From contig JAINUW010000625.1 in assembly GCA_020205615.1 (NCBI GenBank), forward strand, positions 124,001 to 188,000: 64,000 nucleotides of DNA. Direction: 5' to 3'. This document shows, piece by piece, positions 11,670 through 23,938 of this stretch (positions within the stretch are counted from its first letter, which is position 1; every line of letters begins with the position of its first letter). Under the pieces are notes generated by a model. That model had not been told where the DNA came from, made no database searches, and was given only the letters and a program-made list of their open reading frames with translations. This DNA comes from Panax quinquefolius. Lineage: Eukaryota; Streptophyta; Magnoliopsida; Apiales; Araliaceae. Position numbers and translations under genes: made by a program.

Positions 11670-14469
11670 CCTCGCTTCGGCAAATGCAAGGAGTGCCGCT
11701 TCAATTGTCGAGGGCAAAGTCTTGTGGACCGCAGTGATGGAGGGGCTATCATCAACCTCCTTTTCCCGAATGATGACCATTACGTTTGGGGCAATCATCA
11801 TCGTCTGGGTGTAAGTGTTTGAGAAGTGTTTGTTTGGGTTTTTGTTTGGTTTGACCGCATTCATCGATGGTCGCCACGCACTCCTATCAAGAGGAGATCG
11901 TGTCTTTCGTAGAGTTCAGCTTTGGTTTGAAAAGGTTCAAAGGGGTAAGTGGTAAGAAGAGTGTAGAGATGTTTTTTTTTTTTTTATTTATTTACATGCA
12001 TGGAAAATAAAAGGCATACTACGAAGAAAGTGATACCGTTCCAACATTTTCTGGAACTCGCAACTTCATCCCCCGGATCTACATCTTCTCGCTAGTTGAG
12101 GCCCCGATAGTCCAGCTTGTCGGTGGTTATGTCACCTTTGTGGCTCGTGATAGAGGTTACCCTTGATTCTCAATGTCTTCGCCAGGCTATAACTTGATCG
12201 CTTCGATTCAAAGACATTCCTCGTGGACGCTTGATATGGACGATTGCAAAAAGGGATGAACTCGATTCTTTAATGGGTTGGATTCCCGATAATCTCACCA
12301 CCTTTTTTCTTCATCTATTCCTTCGCTTTTTCATGGGTTTCAAAGGATTCAACCATGAAATCTTCCTCGAATCTGTTGTTGCATTTCTTGCAAAGAACTT
12401 TCCTTTTGGTTTTTTCTTCCTCGAAAGGATTAGTATTTCCTCGTGATCATCCAAGGTGATAAGATCAGAACGTGGTTGATATCTTGGAACCATAGGACGT
12501 TTGATGTCAAGTGGGAATCTCCTTTGGGGATGCCTTTGTCTCTTCTCGTCACTTTTTCAGATTAGATCACCCACCTTGTGTTCTCGAAGTAATTGTCGCT
12601 CATAGCCTTCACCTCATTTGAATCGCCTGCCTCGAATGGACATCTTAAGCTTTTTATTTCTTTTTCGCCTTTTTTGGTCATGGAAATTTATATCCAACTC
12701 TCCATTTTCAATGAGATCCTGGATTTTATGTCGCAAAGACCAAAGATTCTTCATCAGATGCCCAAGTGAGTTAGAATGGTAGAGACATATCTTGGTGGAA
12801 TCATAACTCTTTATCTTGGTTTTATAGAGGCAAAGAACTCAAGAATCCTTCCTTCGCTTATCGTAAAGTGTAGCATTTCTTCTTTGGATTTGCTCGTAGG
12901 GGTGAATTTTTGACTCTTTTCGAGGTTGTTTGATCTTTCATCTTTGAGAATTCACATTCCCTCGATTGGTTCTTCCACACAGAGATCTTCTAGCAATTTT
13001 ATCATCCCCATTTTCTTGTATTTTCACCGCCGCTTTGATCTTCTTCATTTAGCCGGCTCATCGTGGAGTCCCTTTTCTCTTGGCTTTTTCGATAGTTGAG
13101 TGAAAATTGCCTTTGTTTTCGATGTCGCACTATCGCCTTAGCCAGCCAAGTTTACTTGATTTTGGATCGCATCCAATTTTTGCATTATCGGCATACCCTC
13201 CTCCGAAGTTTTCCCACTCTAGGACATTTGTTATATGCTTTTTGGGGTATTCCTCCATCCTTCAGATGTATTTCACGAATTGGATACATTTCAGCAGCTT
13301 CCGAATTCGATCATGTTTACTTCTTCCAGATCATGTCGCAACGGAAGGTTGGTGTTGATATTTTGTCGTCAAAGTTGTTCGACCACAATATCGCCACTTT
13401 CGATCGATTTTGAATCTTATGTTTTAAGGACCAATAATCATGTGTATCGTGGTCCCGAGACCCTAAGTGGTAAGCACATCTCCGCTTGATTGTATCTTTT
13501 GCTCCCCGGTTCCAGAGGTGGAGCTAGTTCTTGTAATTTTCTTATGATCCATTAATATCGCCAATACATGTTCAAGGGAATCGCCTGATGGAGTGAATAC
13601 CCGATTTTTCGCATTCTTTCAAATTTTCTTTTCCCGTCTGGGTATTGGTTGAATGCGTACTGTTGTTGAGATGGCGATTGTCTTTTCATTTTCCAATGGG
13701 GGGGATCAGAGTTTGGCCTCCTAGCTTGCCCTCGCATAACAAGGGATACATCTTTATTGCTTTTATCGGCACCCCTTGGGATCACTCGTGATACTTGCCA
13801 ATCAGATATGTTTGGCGATCGCTTCCAAGGCAAAGTGAAGTCTTTAATCTTGCTCGCCTTCAGCCCATCTCGCCATTTTGCCATGTTCGATCATTTTCGC
13901 AAATGGCTTTCCTATGCCTCGCTAGGATCCTCTCATAGTAAGGAGCCCTTCGATATCAATAAATGTCATTACCATCTCGGGTCATTATCGATGGAACGAC
14001 TTATACCGCTAGATGTCTCCACCTTTGGGCATATTTCTAAAAGATTCAAGATTTTGTTTTTTCACTTTAGTCACTTGATATCGATCCGTGCCATTTCAGG
14101 ATCAAAATCAGATCGATTTAGAAAGGCGTGAGCCAATTCTTCCCAGTTGTGGATTTTGGCATTGTCGAGTCGAGCATACCAAGCTTTAGCTTCTCCAGTG
14201 AGACTCTTTTGAAAAAGTTGCATTCTGAGGCTTTCATTTTAAGCATAAGACCCCAGTTCGCCAATGTACACTTTTAGGTGCGATAGGGATTTCGCCCCAT
14301 TGTACTTTTTCAAACTCTGGGACTTTGAATTTGGTAGGATATCGAGCCCCGGAATATACAGAGATCCGAATAGTGACACTCCCATAATTTCCAAATTCCA
14401 TTTAATTGATTGGATGGTATCCTCCATTTGTTGGACTTTCTTTCTTATATCCCCTAGTTTCTCGATCAT
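11670..14469 (-). pseudogene. Ogre C gag and protease-region remnants
   Basis: Gag begins near 14469 with a block including KYNGAKSLSHLKVYIGELGS, matching the FEKYDGLGDPYTHLKVFIGE block of A and D. Gag middle follows over about 12800-14230 in several frames. Near 12690-12790 the sense strand encodes RHKIQDLIENGEL, the end of the gag motif seen in D as KHKIQDLIDNGEI. Only about 1 kb separates that point from the candidate intron, against about 2.3 kb in D. I could not find a DGGSS protease motif, so much of the protease/G-patch region is probably deleted. Confidence 0.65.
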
Positions 14470-15448
14470 CCCTTAGATTTGTGATTTCTTTATTGGAATG
14501 AGGTTTAGGTATCCGGTTTCCATCTTTTACCAATGCCCCGATCGCCCCTAGTGTGAAGGACTCGTTGAGTAGGCATTGTTCGCCCAACAGATTTTTACTT
14601 TGTTCTTTTAGAAAGACAACCAATTTCGCTATCCGATTCCTTAATCCTTCAAACTCCTCTCGGGAAACAGAGTAGGATCAGTCGTCCTTGGTGTAGCCAT
14701 GCCTAACGGTGGGATCAAGGCCTTCTTGGACTTTAAACGGGTAATCTGGACCGATTGCTTCCTCGCGAAAAGACTTGCATAGTTTAGTCTTTAGGGAATG
14801 TAAATTAACATGCTATGTGATGTGTCCATTTTAAGAATTTTATCCCGCAAAACGGATGTCAGCTGTTTGTAGCATGTTAATATGTATGTGTACACATTTC
14901 TTCATATTTCTCATTATATGGAGATAGATATGGAATGTAAATACAAGTATTTTGAAATGGAGAGCATGAAGAGACTTTCCTCCGCTTTTGGGTTTATCGA
15001 GGTCGACCTATCTTAGGTTACTCTCATGGCTTTTTTGGCATGAAGGTTCCCAAATCATCGCAATCTACTGACGGAAGTTAATCCGGTCTTTCAACCGGAG
15101 CGAATTTGGGTGGTGCCTTTCCGAGCCTCGAGAATTAGACTTCTCACGAGTCCAAAGAATCAAACACCGACGGATAGCCTCCGGTGGAGGGACCACACAA
15201 CATACATTCACATACATCGCGGCCTCACCGTATGAAATGATGACATGTGTGAAGCACTAATATCACAAGCAGTTATATGGTAGCACTAATATCACTAATA
15301 GCACAAGATCACAATGGTGTGAAGCACTAAGTGCAATAAGGAAATGCATTCGCATACACATTCATCAAATGTAAATGCAACATCCACACACAAGTAGACA
15401 ACAGCTTTTGAAAAGATTGTAATAGCGGCTTAAGTCCTCTTCATCGAG
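14470..15448 (-). other. Leader of Ogre C
   Basis: Non-coding leader from the primer site to gag. It shares with D and A the blocks around GACTTTCCTCCGC and the AGTGCTTCACAC/GTGATATTAGTG repeats (15250-15330). Confidence 0.65.
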
Positions 15449-15467
15449 TCCCAAAGCAGAGTCGCCA
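15449..15467 (-). other. Primer binding site of Ogre C (tRNA-Arg type)
   Basis: The minus strand reads TGGCGACTCTGCTTTGG one base inside the 5' LTR. This resembles the tRNA-Arg primer site described for Tat/Ogre elements. It matches the sites at 22882 and 58995 in D and A. Confidence 0.8.
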
Positions 15468-16473
15468 CCGTCGACGCCGGGATTTTTGGGTGTCCCTTTT
15501 CATTACTTGTTTTTTGGTGTTCTCATTTTATGTGAGATTTGTTTGAAAAAACAAGTGAAAAAGGTCCCATATGTATGATGTCGACGATGGGACCGTTAAG
15601 AGTCGCCATTGGTTTTTAAATGGTTGTACCAACACAATCGATAAAAGGTTTGCACATTAACCCAAGTGATGTGACATCGATATACTGGTCAATGAAACCG
15701 AGATTCATTTAGGGTCCGGGGACTGGGTTATGCTGGGGAAGGTGTTAGGCACCTCGACATCCGTGTTACCACGGTGTCCGCCTCTTTTCAAGAAACTATT
15801 ATCTGAGTGTGTGTGTGTGTGTGTGGGGGTTAATGTGATGTTATATAAAAGTTGTGCGAGGCCTCGTTCGAACCTATATACACAGGGTTTGAATTTATGT
15901 AGAAAATTCAGTTTTTTGCAGTGATGTTTTATGAAAGAGGTTTTTTTTCAAACCCTAATGCTCAATAGAAATTGAGACCTTTTACACTCCCATTTTTATT
16001 AAGTGAGCGGCTAAATTGATTTTATTTGACGGATGCGAGGCATCCGTAAGAAAATAATATACAAAAATAATGCCAACTTCCTCGTGGGTATGAAAACCAT
16101 CTAAGGAAATTCAGACATCGTAGAATAATTTACAAGCTGCTTACAGCTGAAAATGTCCATCACGGGAACCTAATCTAGATTCAATGGGATGAATCTGTGA
16201 TCACATGATTCCTAGGCTCACAAAATACCGCATTTTTATATGAAAGCAAAGAAGGTATATATATAAAAGCTATAATATATATATATACATGTACAGATCA
16301 CCAACCACACTAAGCACCTCCATGGGGGATCAAAATATAAATAAAGTCGTTAAAGTTATCAACCGCCACTTGAGGAAACTCCAAAGGGACAAAACATAAA
16401 TAAAGTCAGAATATGTATCAATCGCACGTAAGAAACTCCGTAAGAATGTAAAAACTATATAAATATATCAATT

Positions 16474-16475
16474 TA

Positions 16476-16512
<37 letters not shown>

Positions 16513-16662
16513 CAATAAATGCACCGGATGTAAAATCTGTGCTCATCGTAATGTAGTTCACAACCACATATATATATATATATAATATATATATATAAAA
16601 GTTTAGTAAACTCACCTGGATATAAAAATCTGTGCTCATCGAATGTATACACACATATATAT

Positions 16663-16699
<37 letters not shown>

Positions 16700-16767
16700 A
16701 GCAAGTAAACACACTGCATCAAGTCTAGTCTCATCGAACAAAGTCCGACACACAGTTGATATATATA

Positions 16768-16833
<66 letters not shown>

Positions 16834-16895
16834 GCAATAAACGCTAAACGCCTGCATCAAGTCAGGCTCAATCGAGGCATAACTCAATAATTTAG

Positions 16896-16942
<47 letters not shown>
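16474..16942 (-). repeat. (TA)n-spaced unit array in Ogre C 5' LTR
   Basis: (TA)n tracts at about 16480-16510, 16566-16595, 16654-16700, 16761-16828 and 16898-16941 are separated by units with AGCAATAAACGC and CAGGCTCATCGAA-like sequence. The tract lengths differ from those of the 3' LTR of the same element. Confidence 0.9.
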
Positions 16943-16946
<4 letters not shown>

Positions 16947-17250
16947 CTAAAATGAAACCATGGATCAAGTCCGCAAAAGCAAGCAACACGACTCTCAACG
17001 TGTAGAAGGGGTGTGCAAAGATGAAGAGAAAGACTCTAAAGTGTGAGAAGGCTTTACAATGACTACTAAAAAAGGCTTCTATATCTTTAGAGAGGGTAAA
17101 CACCGGGCTTTTTGTGGGTACAAAAGAGGCTATATATGAGTTCACTGTGTGTTTAAAAGTGGGAAAATACATCGTGTATGGGAAAGTGCAGAGCAAATTG
17201 TGCAGGGTTTCCATGTCTTTTTTCTTACAAAATGGGCACCCCAAGCCCCA

Positions 17251-17258
17251 TATTTATA
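17251..17258 (-). promoter_or_regulatory. Candidate TATA box, Ogre C 5' LTR
   Basis: The minus strand reads TATAAATA about 0.8 kb after the LTR start. It is conserved in all Ogre-like LTRs here that cover this part. Confidence 0.65.
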
Positions 17259-18072
17259 GAGAGGGGAGCCAGAGGTCTACCTACGGCACCTAGTAGCAGG
17301 TGTAGTCTGCGCCGCCCGGGGTGCCCCGGCAAAGGTGGGTCCCGCCGCGCCGTCAAAGACACGACGCTACTGCTCGCCGGCCGCTTCATAACTTTCAATC
17401 CGGGAGTCCGATGGAAGCGTTCCATACCATTCCGAAAAGCACTTTCCGAGAGCTACACAATGATATATGATTTGACCTTTTTTGATTATAGGAAGATGGG
17501 TCCATGACCGAAATGGCATTCCCGAGTTTCCGTCAGGCAATCCGGTGAGCCGTTTTGTGTAGTTTGCGCTCCGGAGTTAAGATATCGCTCATGTGGGACT
17601 TCTTTTGAAGTATTTTAAGTTGAAATGAGTGTATTTGATTTGAAGTGAAGTTGAGTTGGCAAAATGATCATTTTGCCCCTCCTGGGGTTATATCCGGTCT
17701 TCGCGCAGTTATAACAGTCTTTTCTCGAGGTTATCTCTGAGGTTGGCTTGCTGTTGACTTTAACTATCCTCAGGGTCATCTATGAGGTTAGCTTGACCTA
17801 TTCCCATGGTTGGGACTAAGACTGGATACCTCGGGGTCATCTCCGAGATTAATCAGTCTTCTCTGGTGTGTGGTCCGGTATTGTATCTGCACGACTCGGG
17901 GTTATCTTCGAGGTTGGATTTGGTTACTCCCAAATTGTTATCCGGGGTTTGATGATGAACTTCCGGTAGTATCCGGTATGGACTTGGATTGTCTTTCAGG
18001 GGTCCCTCTTAAAAGACGAATCTGTCCTCCTGCAATGTTAGTAATAGTAGAAGAAAATTTCAAGTGTCTACA

Positions 18073-18360
18073 CTCCCATTTCCATTCTTGTATCTCCAAC
18101 GGTTGCAATAATCCGCTTGGCCTTTGGTGTTCAGCTTTAACTTTCTGACACGTTAAGCATTTCGCCACACACTAAGCCACATCATTCTTCATATTCGGCC
18201 ACAAAAAATGATGTCTAAGATCCTGGTACATTTTTGTACTTCCAGGGTAAATCGAATATCTTGAGTTGTGAGCTTCACTCAGAATTTCCTCTTTAACTTC
18301 CGGTACTGGCGGAACCCAAATTCTCCCTTCAAATTGAAGTAACCCTTCTGAATCGATTAT
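18073..18360 (-). pseudogene. Tekay-1 integrase N-terminal (zinc-binding) fragment
   Basis: The sense strand encodes the HHCC region ending CLTCQKVKAEHQRPSGLLQP and EWKWE, the segment just before the catalytic core. A stop precedes the Cys pair. The reading ends at the boundary of Ogre C (18072); the rest of integrase resumes at 4784 after a loss of about 35 codons. Confidence 0.85.
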
Positions 18361-19106
18361 GAATTTGTTTTCCTCCCCTTCAGATACTTTCTATTTATCT
18401 TTTCGCAGTCTTCATCCTGAAGGTGTGCATTCTTCACTTTATCAACCAACGTTGAACCATTTCCTATCTGGAACAAGTTTTCGTCGGATTCTGCTGAATA
18501 TTTAATTTCCAATTCCATCTTAGCCATTTCTAACACTAACTTCTCCTGAGCTGTCAAAATCATTAACTTCTCCCGTCCATTTCTACTTAAAGCATCAACA
18601 ACAACATTCGCATTTCCAAGATGATAGAAAATCTCGCAGTCATAGTCCTTGATCAGCTCCAACCATCTTCTTTGCCTCATATTCAAGTCTTTTTGTGTAA
18701 AGATATACTTCAGACTTTTATGGTCAGTATATATCTCACACCTCTCCCCATAAAGATAATGTCTCCAAATCTTCAGGGCAAACACCACCGCAGCCAACTC
18801 TAAGTCATGAGTCGGATACCCTTTTTTGTAATCTTTTAATTGACGTGATGCATATACAATAACTCTGTCGTTCTGCATAAGCACACAACCTAGTCCTTTA
18901 TGTGATGCGTCACTATACACCACAAAATTCCCTGTATCATCAGGCAATGACAACACAGGTGCTGAGCTCAACCTCTTTTTTAATTCATGAAAACTTTCCT
19001 CACACTTCTCCGTCCAAACAAACTTAACTGCCTTCTTGGTTAAATTTGTCAACGGGGTCGCGATCTTAGAAAAATCTTGAATAAAATGCCTATAGTATCC
19101 TGCCAA
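18357..19106 (-). pseudogene. Tekay-1 RNase H region
   Basis: An open stretch of 249 codons. It runs from the RT thumb/connection ([19 protein letters not shown]) through RNase H with [17 protein letters not shown] (catalytic Asp), [17 protein letters not shown] (Glu) and [12 protein letters not shown] (Asp). A following VVDALSRNG motif links to integrase. RNase H removes the RNA template during reverse transcription. The frame is separated from RT by a stop near 19149, so the polyprotein is broken. Confidence 0.9.
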
Positions 19107-19148
19107 TCCTGAGAAACTCCTTATCTCTAACGGTGTCTTTGGCTGATT

Positions 19149-19823
19149 CTAGTTTATTATAGCTTCAACCTTAGATGGATCTACCAAAATTCCGTCTTTA
19201 TCAATAACATGCCCAAGAAACTGTACATGTTCCAACCAAAAATCACATTTTGAAAATTTTGCGTACAACTTCTCTTTTCTCAATATCTCCAACGTCACTC
19301 TTAAGTGTTCTACATGTTCCTCCTTGGTCTTAGAATACACCTGGATATCATCAATAAACACCACCACAAATTTATCTAAGAATGGTTTAAACACCCTGTT
19401 CATCAAATCCATGAATGTTTCAGGTGCATTGGTTAAACCAAATGACATAACTAGAAACTCGTAATGACCATACCGAGTTCAGAATACCATCTTCGGTACG
19501 TCTTCTAGCCTCACCTTCAGCTGATGATAACCACTCCTCAAGTCTATCTTTGAAATACCTCGTACCCTTCAGTTGATCGAACATATCATTGATTCTCGGT
19601 AACAGATATTTATTTTTAATCGTGACCTTATTCAATTCTCGATAGTCAATGCAGAGCCGCATCGACCCATCCTTCTTCTTAACAAATAACACTGGCACTC
19701 CCCATGGCGATACGCTCGGCTGGATATACTTCTTGGCGAGCAATTCTTGCAACTGCACCATCAACTCTTTCATCTCTACCGGGGCCATTCTGTATAGTGC
19801 CTTAGATATCAGGGTCGTTCCTG
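19149..19823 (-). pseudogene. Tekay-1 reverse transcriptase
   Basis: RT in two frames. The first part has [40 protein letters not shown] and DQLKGTRYF. After a frameshift near 19450-19560 the second part has [17 protein letters not shown] and the active site [12 protein letters not shown] (FIDD form). It ends with [18 protein letters not shown] copies element RNA into DNA in cytoplasmic particles. This copy is disabled by the frameshift and by a stop after KVEAIIN. Confidence 0.9.
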
Positions 19824-20373
19824 GTACTAAATCAATCACGAACTCATTTTGTCGATCTGGCGAAAGAAATACGTCTAGAAATACGTCTGTAAAATCTCTT
19901 ATGATTGGTATCTCTTTTAACTTCGCACTTTTCTTCTGTGTATCAACTATGTAGGCTAAGTATCCTACACATCCTTGTTTTAACAACTTTTTGGCTTGCA
20001 TCACCATCAGACAACTTGTTTGTCGAGGTGACTTACTGCCATAAAACACAACCTTTGACGGGGTCATAAGGTTAACACATTTTCTTTGGCAAACAATTAT
20101 TGCTCCATGATTGAATAACCAATCCATTCCCATGATAACATCAAACTCACCCAGTCTAATTGGTATTAAGTCTACCATCATCTCTTGACCCTTTATAACC
20201 ACTCTATAATTCTTATATATGAATCTAACAAGAATCACTTCCCTATTTGCAATCTCTATGCTTAAGGGAAATTCTAATTCTTCCTGAGGCAATTCTAAGT
20301 TTTGAGCAAATTCATCGAATATAAATGAACAAGTAGCACCCAAATCAAATAGTACATAAGCATTAATACCATT
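19824..20373 (-). pseudogene. Tekay-1 aspartic protease region
   Basis: Retropepsin-like region with the active-site block [12 protein letters not shown], where Leu replaces the usual Ser/Thr after the catalytic Asp. The second hydrophobic motif is VIMGMDWL. The frame is open to the RT linker. At 20373 it is cut by Ogre D, and the upstream codons continue at 41025. The altered active site would probably kill activity even without the insertion. Confidence 0.85.
20369..20373. other. Target site duplication CCATT, left of Ogre D
   Basis: CCATT directly precedes the LTR start TGTAGACAC. Confidence 0.9.
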
Positions 20374-21283
20374 TGTAGACACTCAAAATTTTCTGTACTA
20401 CTGTCACTAACATTGCAGGAGGACAGATTCGTCTTTTAAGAGAGAACCCTGAAAGACAATCCAAATCCATACCGGATACTACCGAAAGTTCAGCATCAAC
20501 CCCGGATCACATTCTGGGAGTAACAATTCCAACCTCGGAGATAACCCCGAGGCGTGAAGAACCAATACCGGAACACACACTAGAGAAGACCGATTAATCT
20601 CGGAGATAACCCCGAGGTATCCAGTCTCAGTCCCAACCATGGGAATAGCCACCAATTTTGATGATAACCCTAAGGAATGCAGTTTCGGCGATAACCCCGG
20701 AAATGCTTGTTTCAAATGCAACCAGCTTCAATCTTGGTGCTCACAACGAGATACACTGCACCAACCCCTTGATAACATCGGAAGACAAAGCACCTCAAAG
20801 ATGACAAGGACCTTCAACAATCAGTAGCATTCAATCTCGGCCAAGTCTCGAAGTAACGTCTCATTATCAAACCAATCCGGCGATAACACAGGTGAGGGGC
20901 AACATCGTCATCTAGCCAACACGATGCCACACCACGTCATCTCAACATCTCTACGCAATGGTGTCCCACAAGACTAACCAATCCCGAGTGACTATTGTGC
21001 GGGGTAACGGATGAAACTTGAAGCTTGAAGACCGGAGGGCATCGTCCCATCTTCAATGACTTCGTACAAACTCTAATCCCATGCCCTCGTACAACTCTAG
21101 ATAACGGTGGTCTGAAATAGGTCCTGTATACCTCAAACGGATGCCCGGATTGCACTTCTGAAAGTTCGATTGGACATTATAGTGCCCGAGTGCACGATTT
21201 CGAGACGACGACCTGAAAAACTCTAAAAACCCGTGCTGCACCACACTAAGTGCCTCTCGCGTACACTGCTAAGCTAAATTGCC

Positions 21284-21291
21284 TATAAATA
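21284..21291 (+). promoter_or_regulatory. Candidate TATA box, Ogre D 5' LTR
   Basis: TATAAATA in GCCTATAAATAGAGGGC, about 0.9 kb after the LTR start. If used, transcription would start about 30 bp downstream, leaving the (TA)n arrays inside the transcript. Confidence 0.7.
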
Positions 21292-21607
21292 GAGGGCTTT
21301 AATGCCCATTTTGCAAGAGAAAACATGAGGAAGCCTCGCCTAATTTGTTTCTACAATCACTCCATGCAAAGTGTACTTTCTCATTTTAAACACCTGTGAG
21401 CTCATATATAGCCCTTTTTGTACCTACAAAAGCCAAGTGTTTACCTACTCTAAAGATATAGAAGTCTTCTTTGGCGGCCAACCGTAAGTTTTCTCACACA
21501 CTTTAAAGTCTTTCTTTCTTCATCTCTCGCACACACCCTTCTACACGCTGAGAGTCGTGTTGCTTGATTTTTATTTTGACTTGATTCTATCCGTGGTTTC
21601 ATTTCAT

Positions 21608-21786
21608 CATATATATATATATATATATTTACATATATATTGACTAACATTATCGAAGTTATGCCTCGATTGAGCCTAGATTTTGGCCTCGAGCGCTTAT
21701 TTGCTTTATATATATATATATATATATGAACCGTGGTGGACTGCTCGATGAGCCTCGATTTTACATCCCATCTATGTTTTATTAAG

Positions 21787-21831
<45 letters not shown>

Positions 21832-21832
21832 G
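21608..21832 (+). repeat. (TA)n-spaced unit array in Ogre D 5' LTR
   Basis: Three (TA)n tracts (about 21608-21630, 21707-21727, 21792-21829) separated by units with CTCGATGAGCCTCGATTTTAC. Fewer and shorter tracts than in the 3' LTR. Confidence 0.88.
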
Positions 21833-22881
21833 CTCCGCTCGAATTTTTCTTCGTGGCGCTTGATCGCTTTTACATGATTTTTTTTTCATTTCGTCCGCCT
21901 CGGAGTTTCTTCGTATTAATCGTATTTATGACTTTCATTTACATTTTGTGTCCGCCCCCGAGTTTCCTCTCGTGATGATTGATAGCTTTTTATGCCTTTA
22001 TTTACTTTTTCGATCCCTCATGGAGGTGCTTCGTGGTTGGTGATCCCGTCTCAGATGTATATATTTACGTTTTTTATATATATACATGATTATCGCTTTC
22101 ACACAAATCATGCAGATTTGTGCACCTAGAAATCATGTGATCACAGATTCAATTTTATTGGATCTAGATTCGATTCCGTGATGGACATTTTCAACCGTAA
22201 GCGCTTTGTAAATTATTCTGCAAGGTCTCAATTTCCTCGTATGGTTTCCATACCCATGAGGAAGTCGGCATTATTTTGTACATTATTTTAGTACGGACGC
22301 CTCGTGATTCGTAAAATAAAATCAATCAAGCTTCTAACACTTAATAAAATGGGAGTGTAAAAGGTCTCAATTACTATTGAGCATCGTGGTTTGAAAAACC
22401 TTTTATAAAACATCATTGCTATATCTTGCTAAAAACTGAATTTTTACATAAATTCAAACCCCCTGTATATAGGTTCGAACGAGGCCTCGTGACTACTTCC
22501 AAATAACAAAGACATCGATTCCACACACACACACACACATTCAGATAATAGTTTTTGAAAAGAAGCGATCACCGTGGTAACATGGATGTCGGGGGTGCCT
22601 AACACCTTCCCCCCACATAACCAAGTCCCCGGACCCTAAACGAATCCGCTTGCCATCGACCACATATAGCGTTGTCACATCATCGGGTCAATGTGTAAAA
22701 CCTTTTCTCGGTTGTGTTGGTCAACCATTTAAAAACCAACTCGGAAACTCTTAATCATCCATCGTCGACATTATACATGTCGGACCTTTTTCACTTATTT
22801 TTTCAAACAAATCTCACATAAAATGAGAACACCAAAGAACAAGTAACGGAAAGGGACACCCAAAAATCCCGACGCCGACAG

Positions 22882-22900
22882 TGGCGAATCATTGGGACTC
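22882..22900 (+). other. Primer binding site of Ogre D (tRNA-Arg type)
   Basis: TGGCGAATCATTGGGACTC one base after the LTR end. It resembles the better preserved TGGCGACTCTGCTTTGG of element C and is mutated in the middle. Confidence 0.75.
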
Positions 22901-23938
22901 CAAAGAAGAGGACTTAAGCCGCTATTACAATCTTTTCAAAACTGTTGTCTACTTGTGTATGGATGTTGCATTTACATTTGATGAATGTGTACGAATGCAT
23001 TTCCTTATTGCACTTAGTGCTTCACACCATAATTGCTTGTGATATTAGTGCTTCGCACTATAAACTACTTGTGATATTAGTGCTTCGCACATGTCATCAT
23101 TTCATACGGTGAGACACGATGTATGTGAATGTATGTTGTGTGGTCCCTCCACCAGGAGGCTATCCCGTTGGTGTTTGATTACTGGACTCGTGAGAAGACT
23201 AATTCTCCGAGGCTCAGGAAAGGCACCACCCAAATTCGCTCCCATTGAAAGACCGGATTAACTTCCGCCAAGTAGATCATGCGATGATTTGGGAACCTTC
23301 ATGCCAAAAAGCCGCGAGATTAACCTAAGATAAGTCAGCCTCTGATAAACCCAAAACGGAGGAAAGTCTTTTCATGCTCTCATTTCAAATTACTTGTAAA
23401 CACAATTACTTGTAATTACATTCCATATCTATCTCCATGTAATTAGAAATATGAAGAAATGTGTACACATACATATTTTAAACATGCTACAAACAACTGA
23501 CATCCATTTTGCAAGATAAAATTCCTAAAATGGACACATCACATAGCATGTTATTATACACATTCCCTAAAGACTAAACTATGCAAGTCTTTCGTAGGAA
23601 TCAATCGGACCTACTACCCTACCCATTAAAGTCCAAAAAGGCAACAGCCTCACAATCAATCATGTCATTATCCAACCAGATCGAACTTAATCTAGTTTCT
23701 CGCAAAGAATTCGATTGATTAAGCAAACAAATTACAGATCTGGTCGTTTCTACTCAAAGAATTACACCACACCACACTGTAGGTCGTAAAATACCAGACA
23801 TGCCGAATCCTCCACACAAGGAGGAACCTGTGTCATTACAATACTCGAATCACAATTGATACGACCAACAAAACTCATGATGCTGCTCATCCCACTAGAG
23901 ATCAAGACACTGGTGACATCAAAAAGAAAGTCCTCCAA
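22901..23938 (+). other. Leader of Ogre D
   Basis: Non-coding leader of about 1 kb, homologous to those of A and C. It includes two near-identical units of about 31 bp around GTGATATTAGTGCTTCGCAC (about 23036-23100). No open frame is convincing. Confidence 0.65.

Larger units (their letters stand above)
4785..18072 (-). mobile_element. Ogre C: deleted Tat/Ogre-like element
   Basis: A minus-strand element of about 13.3 kb inserted in Tekay-1 integrase. 3' LTR 4785-7449, internal region 7450-15468, 5' LTR 15469-18072, primer site just inside the 5' LTR. The internal region is about 8 kb against about 15 kb in D. Parts of the protease region, RT/RNase H and the integrase core are deleted. The terminal bases of the 3' LTR and about 105 bp of target are missing, and no target duplication remains. 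Confidence 0.85.
15469..18072 (-). repeat. Ogre C 5' LTR
   Basis: Starts (sense) TGTAGACAC at 18072 and ends ...CGGCGTCG at 15469, with the final CA mutated to CG. TATA box near 17251, (TA)n unit array 16474-16942, CA/GT microsatellite near 15809. It is collinear with 4785-7449. Confidence 0.87.
20374..22880 (+). repeat. Ogre D 5' LTR
   Basis: Begins TGTAGACACTC and ends GACGCCGACA. Contains a TATA box at 21284, a (TA)n unit array at 21608-21832, degenerate 60-bp units to about 22080, and a CA microsatellite near 22524. Length about 2.5 kb, about 0.5 kb shorter than the 3' LTR because the (TA)n array is shorter. Confidence 0.92.

Noticed and set aside
18357..19106. Endogenous pararetrovirus as source of the RT/RNase H
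   Set aside because: An integrase, paired LTRs, polypurine tracts and target duplications are present and no movement protein is seen, so these are Ty3/gypsy retrotransposons.
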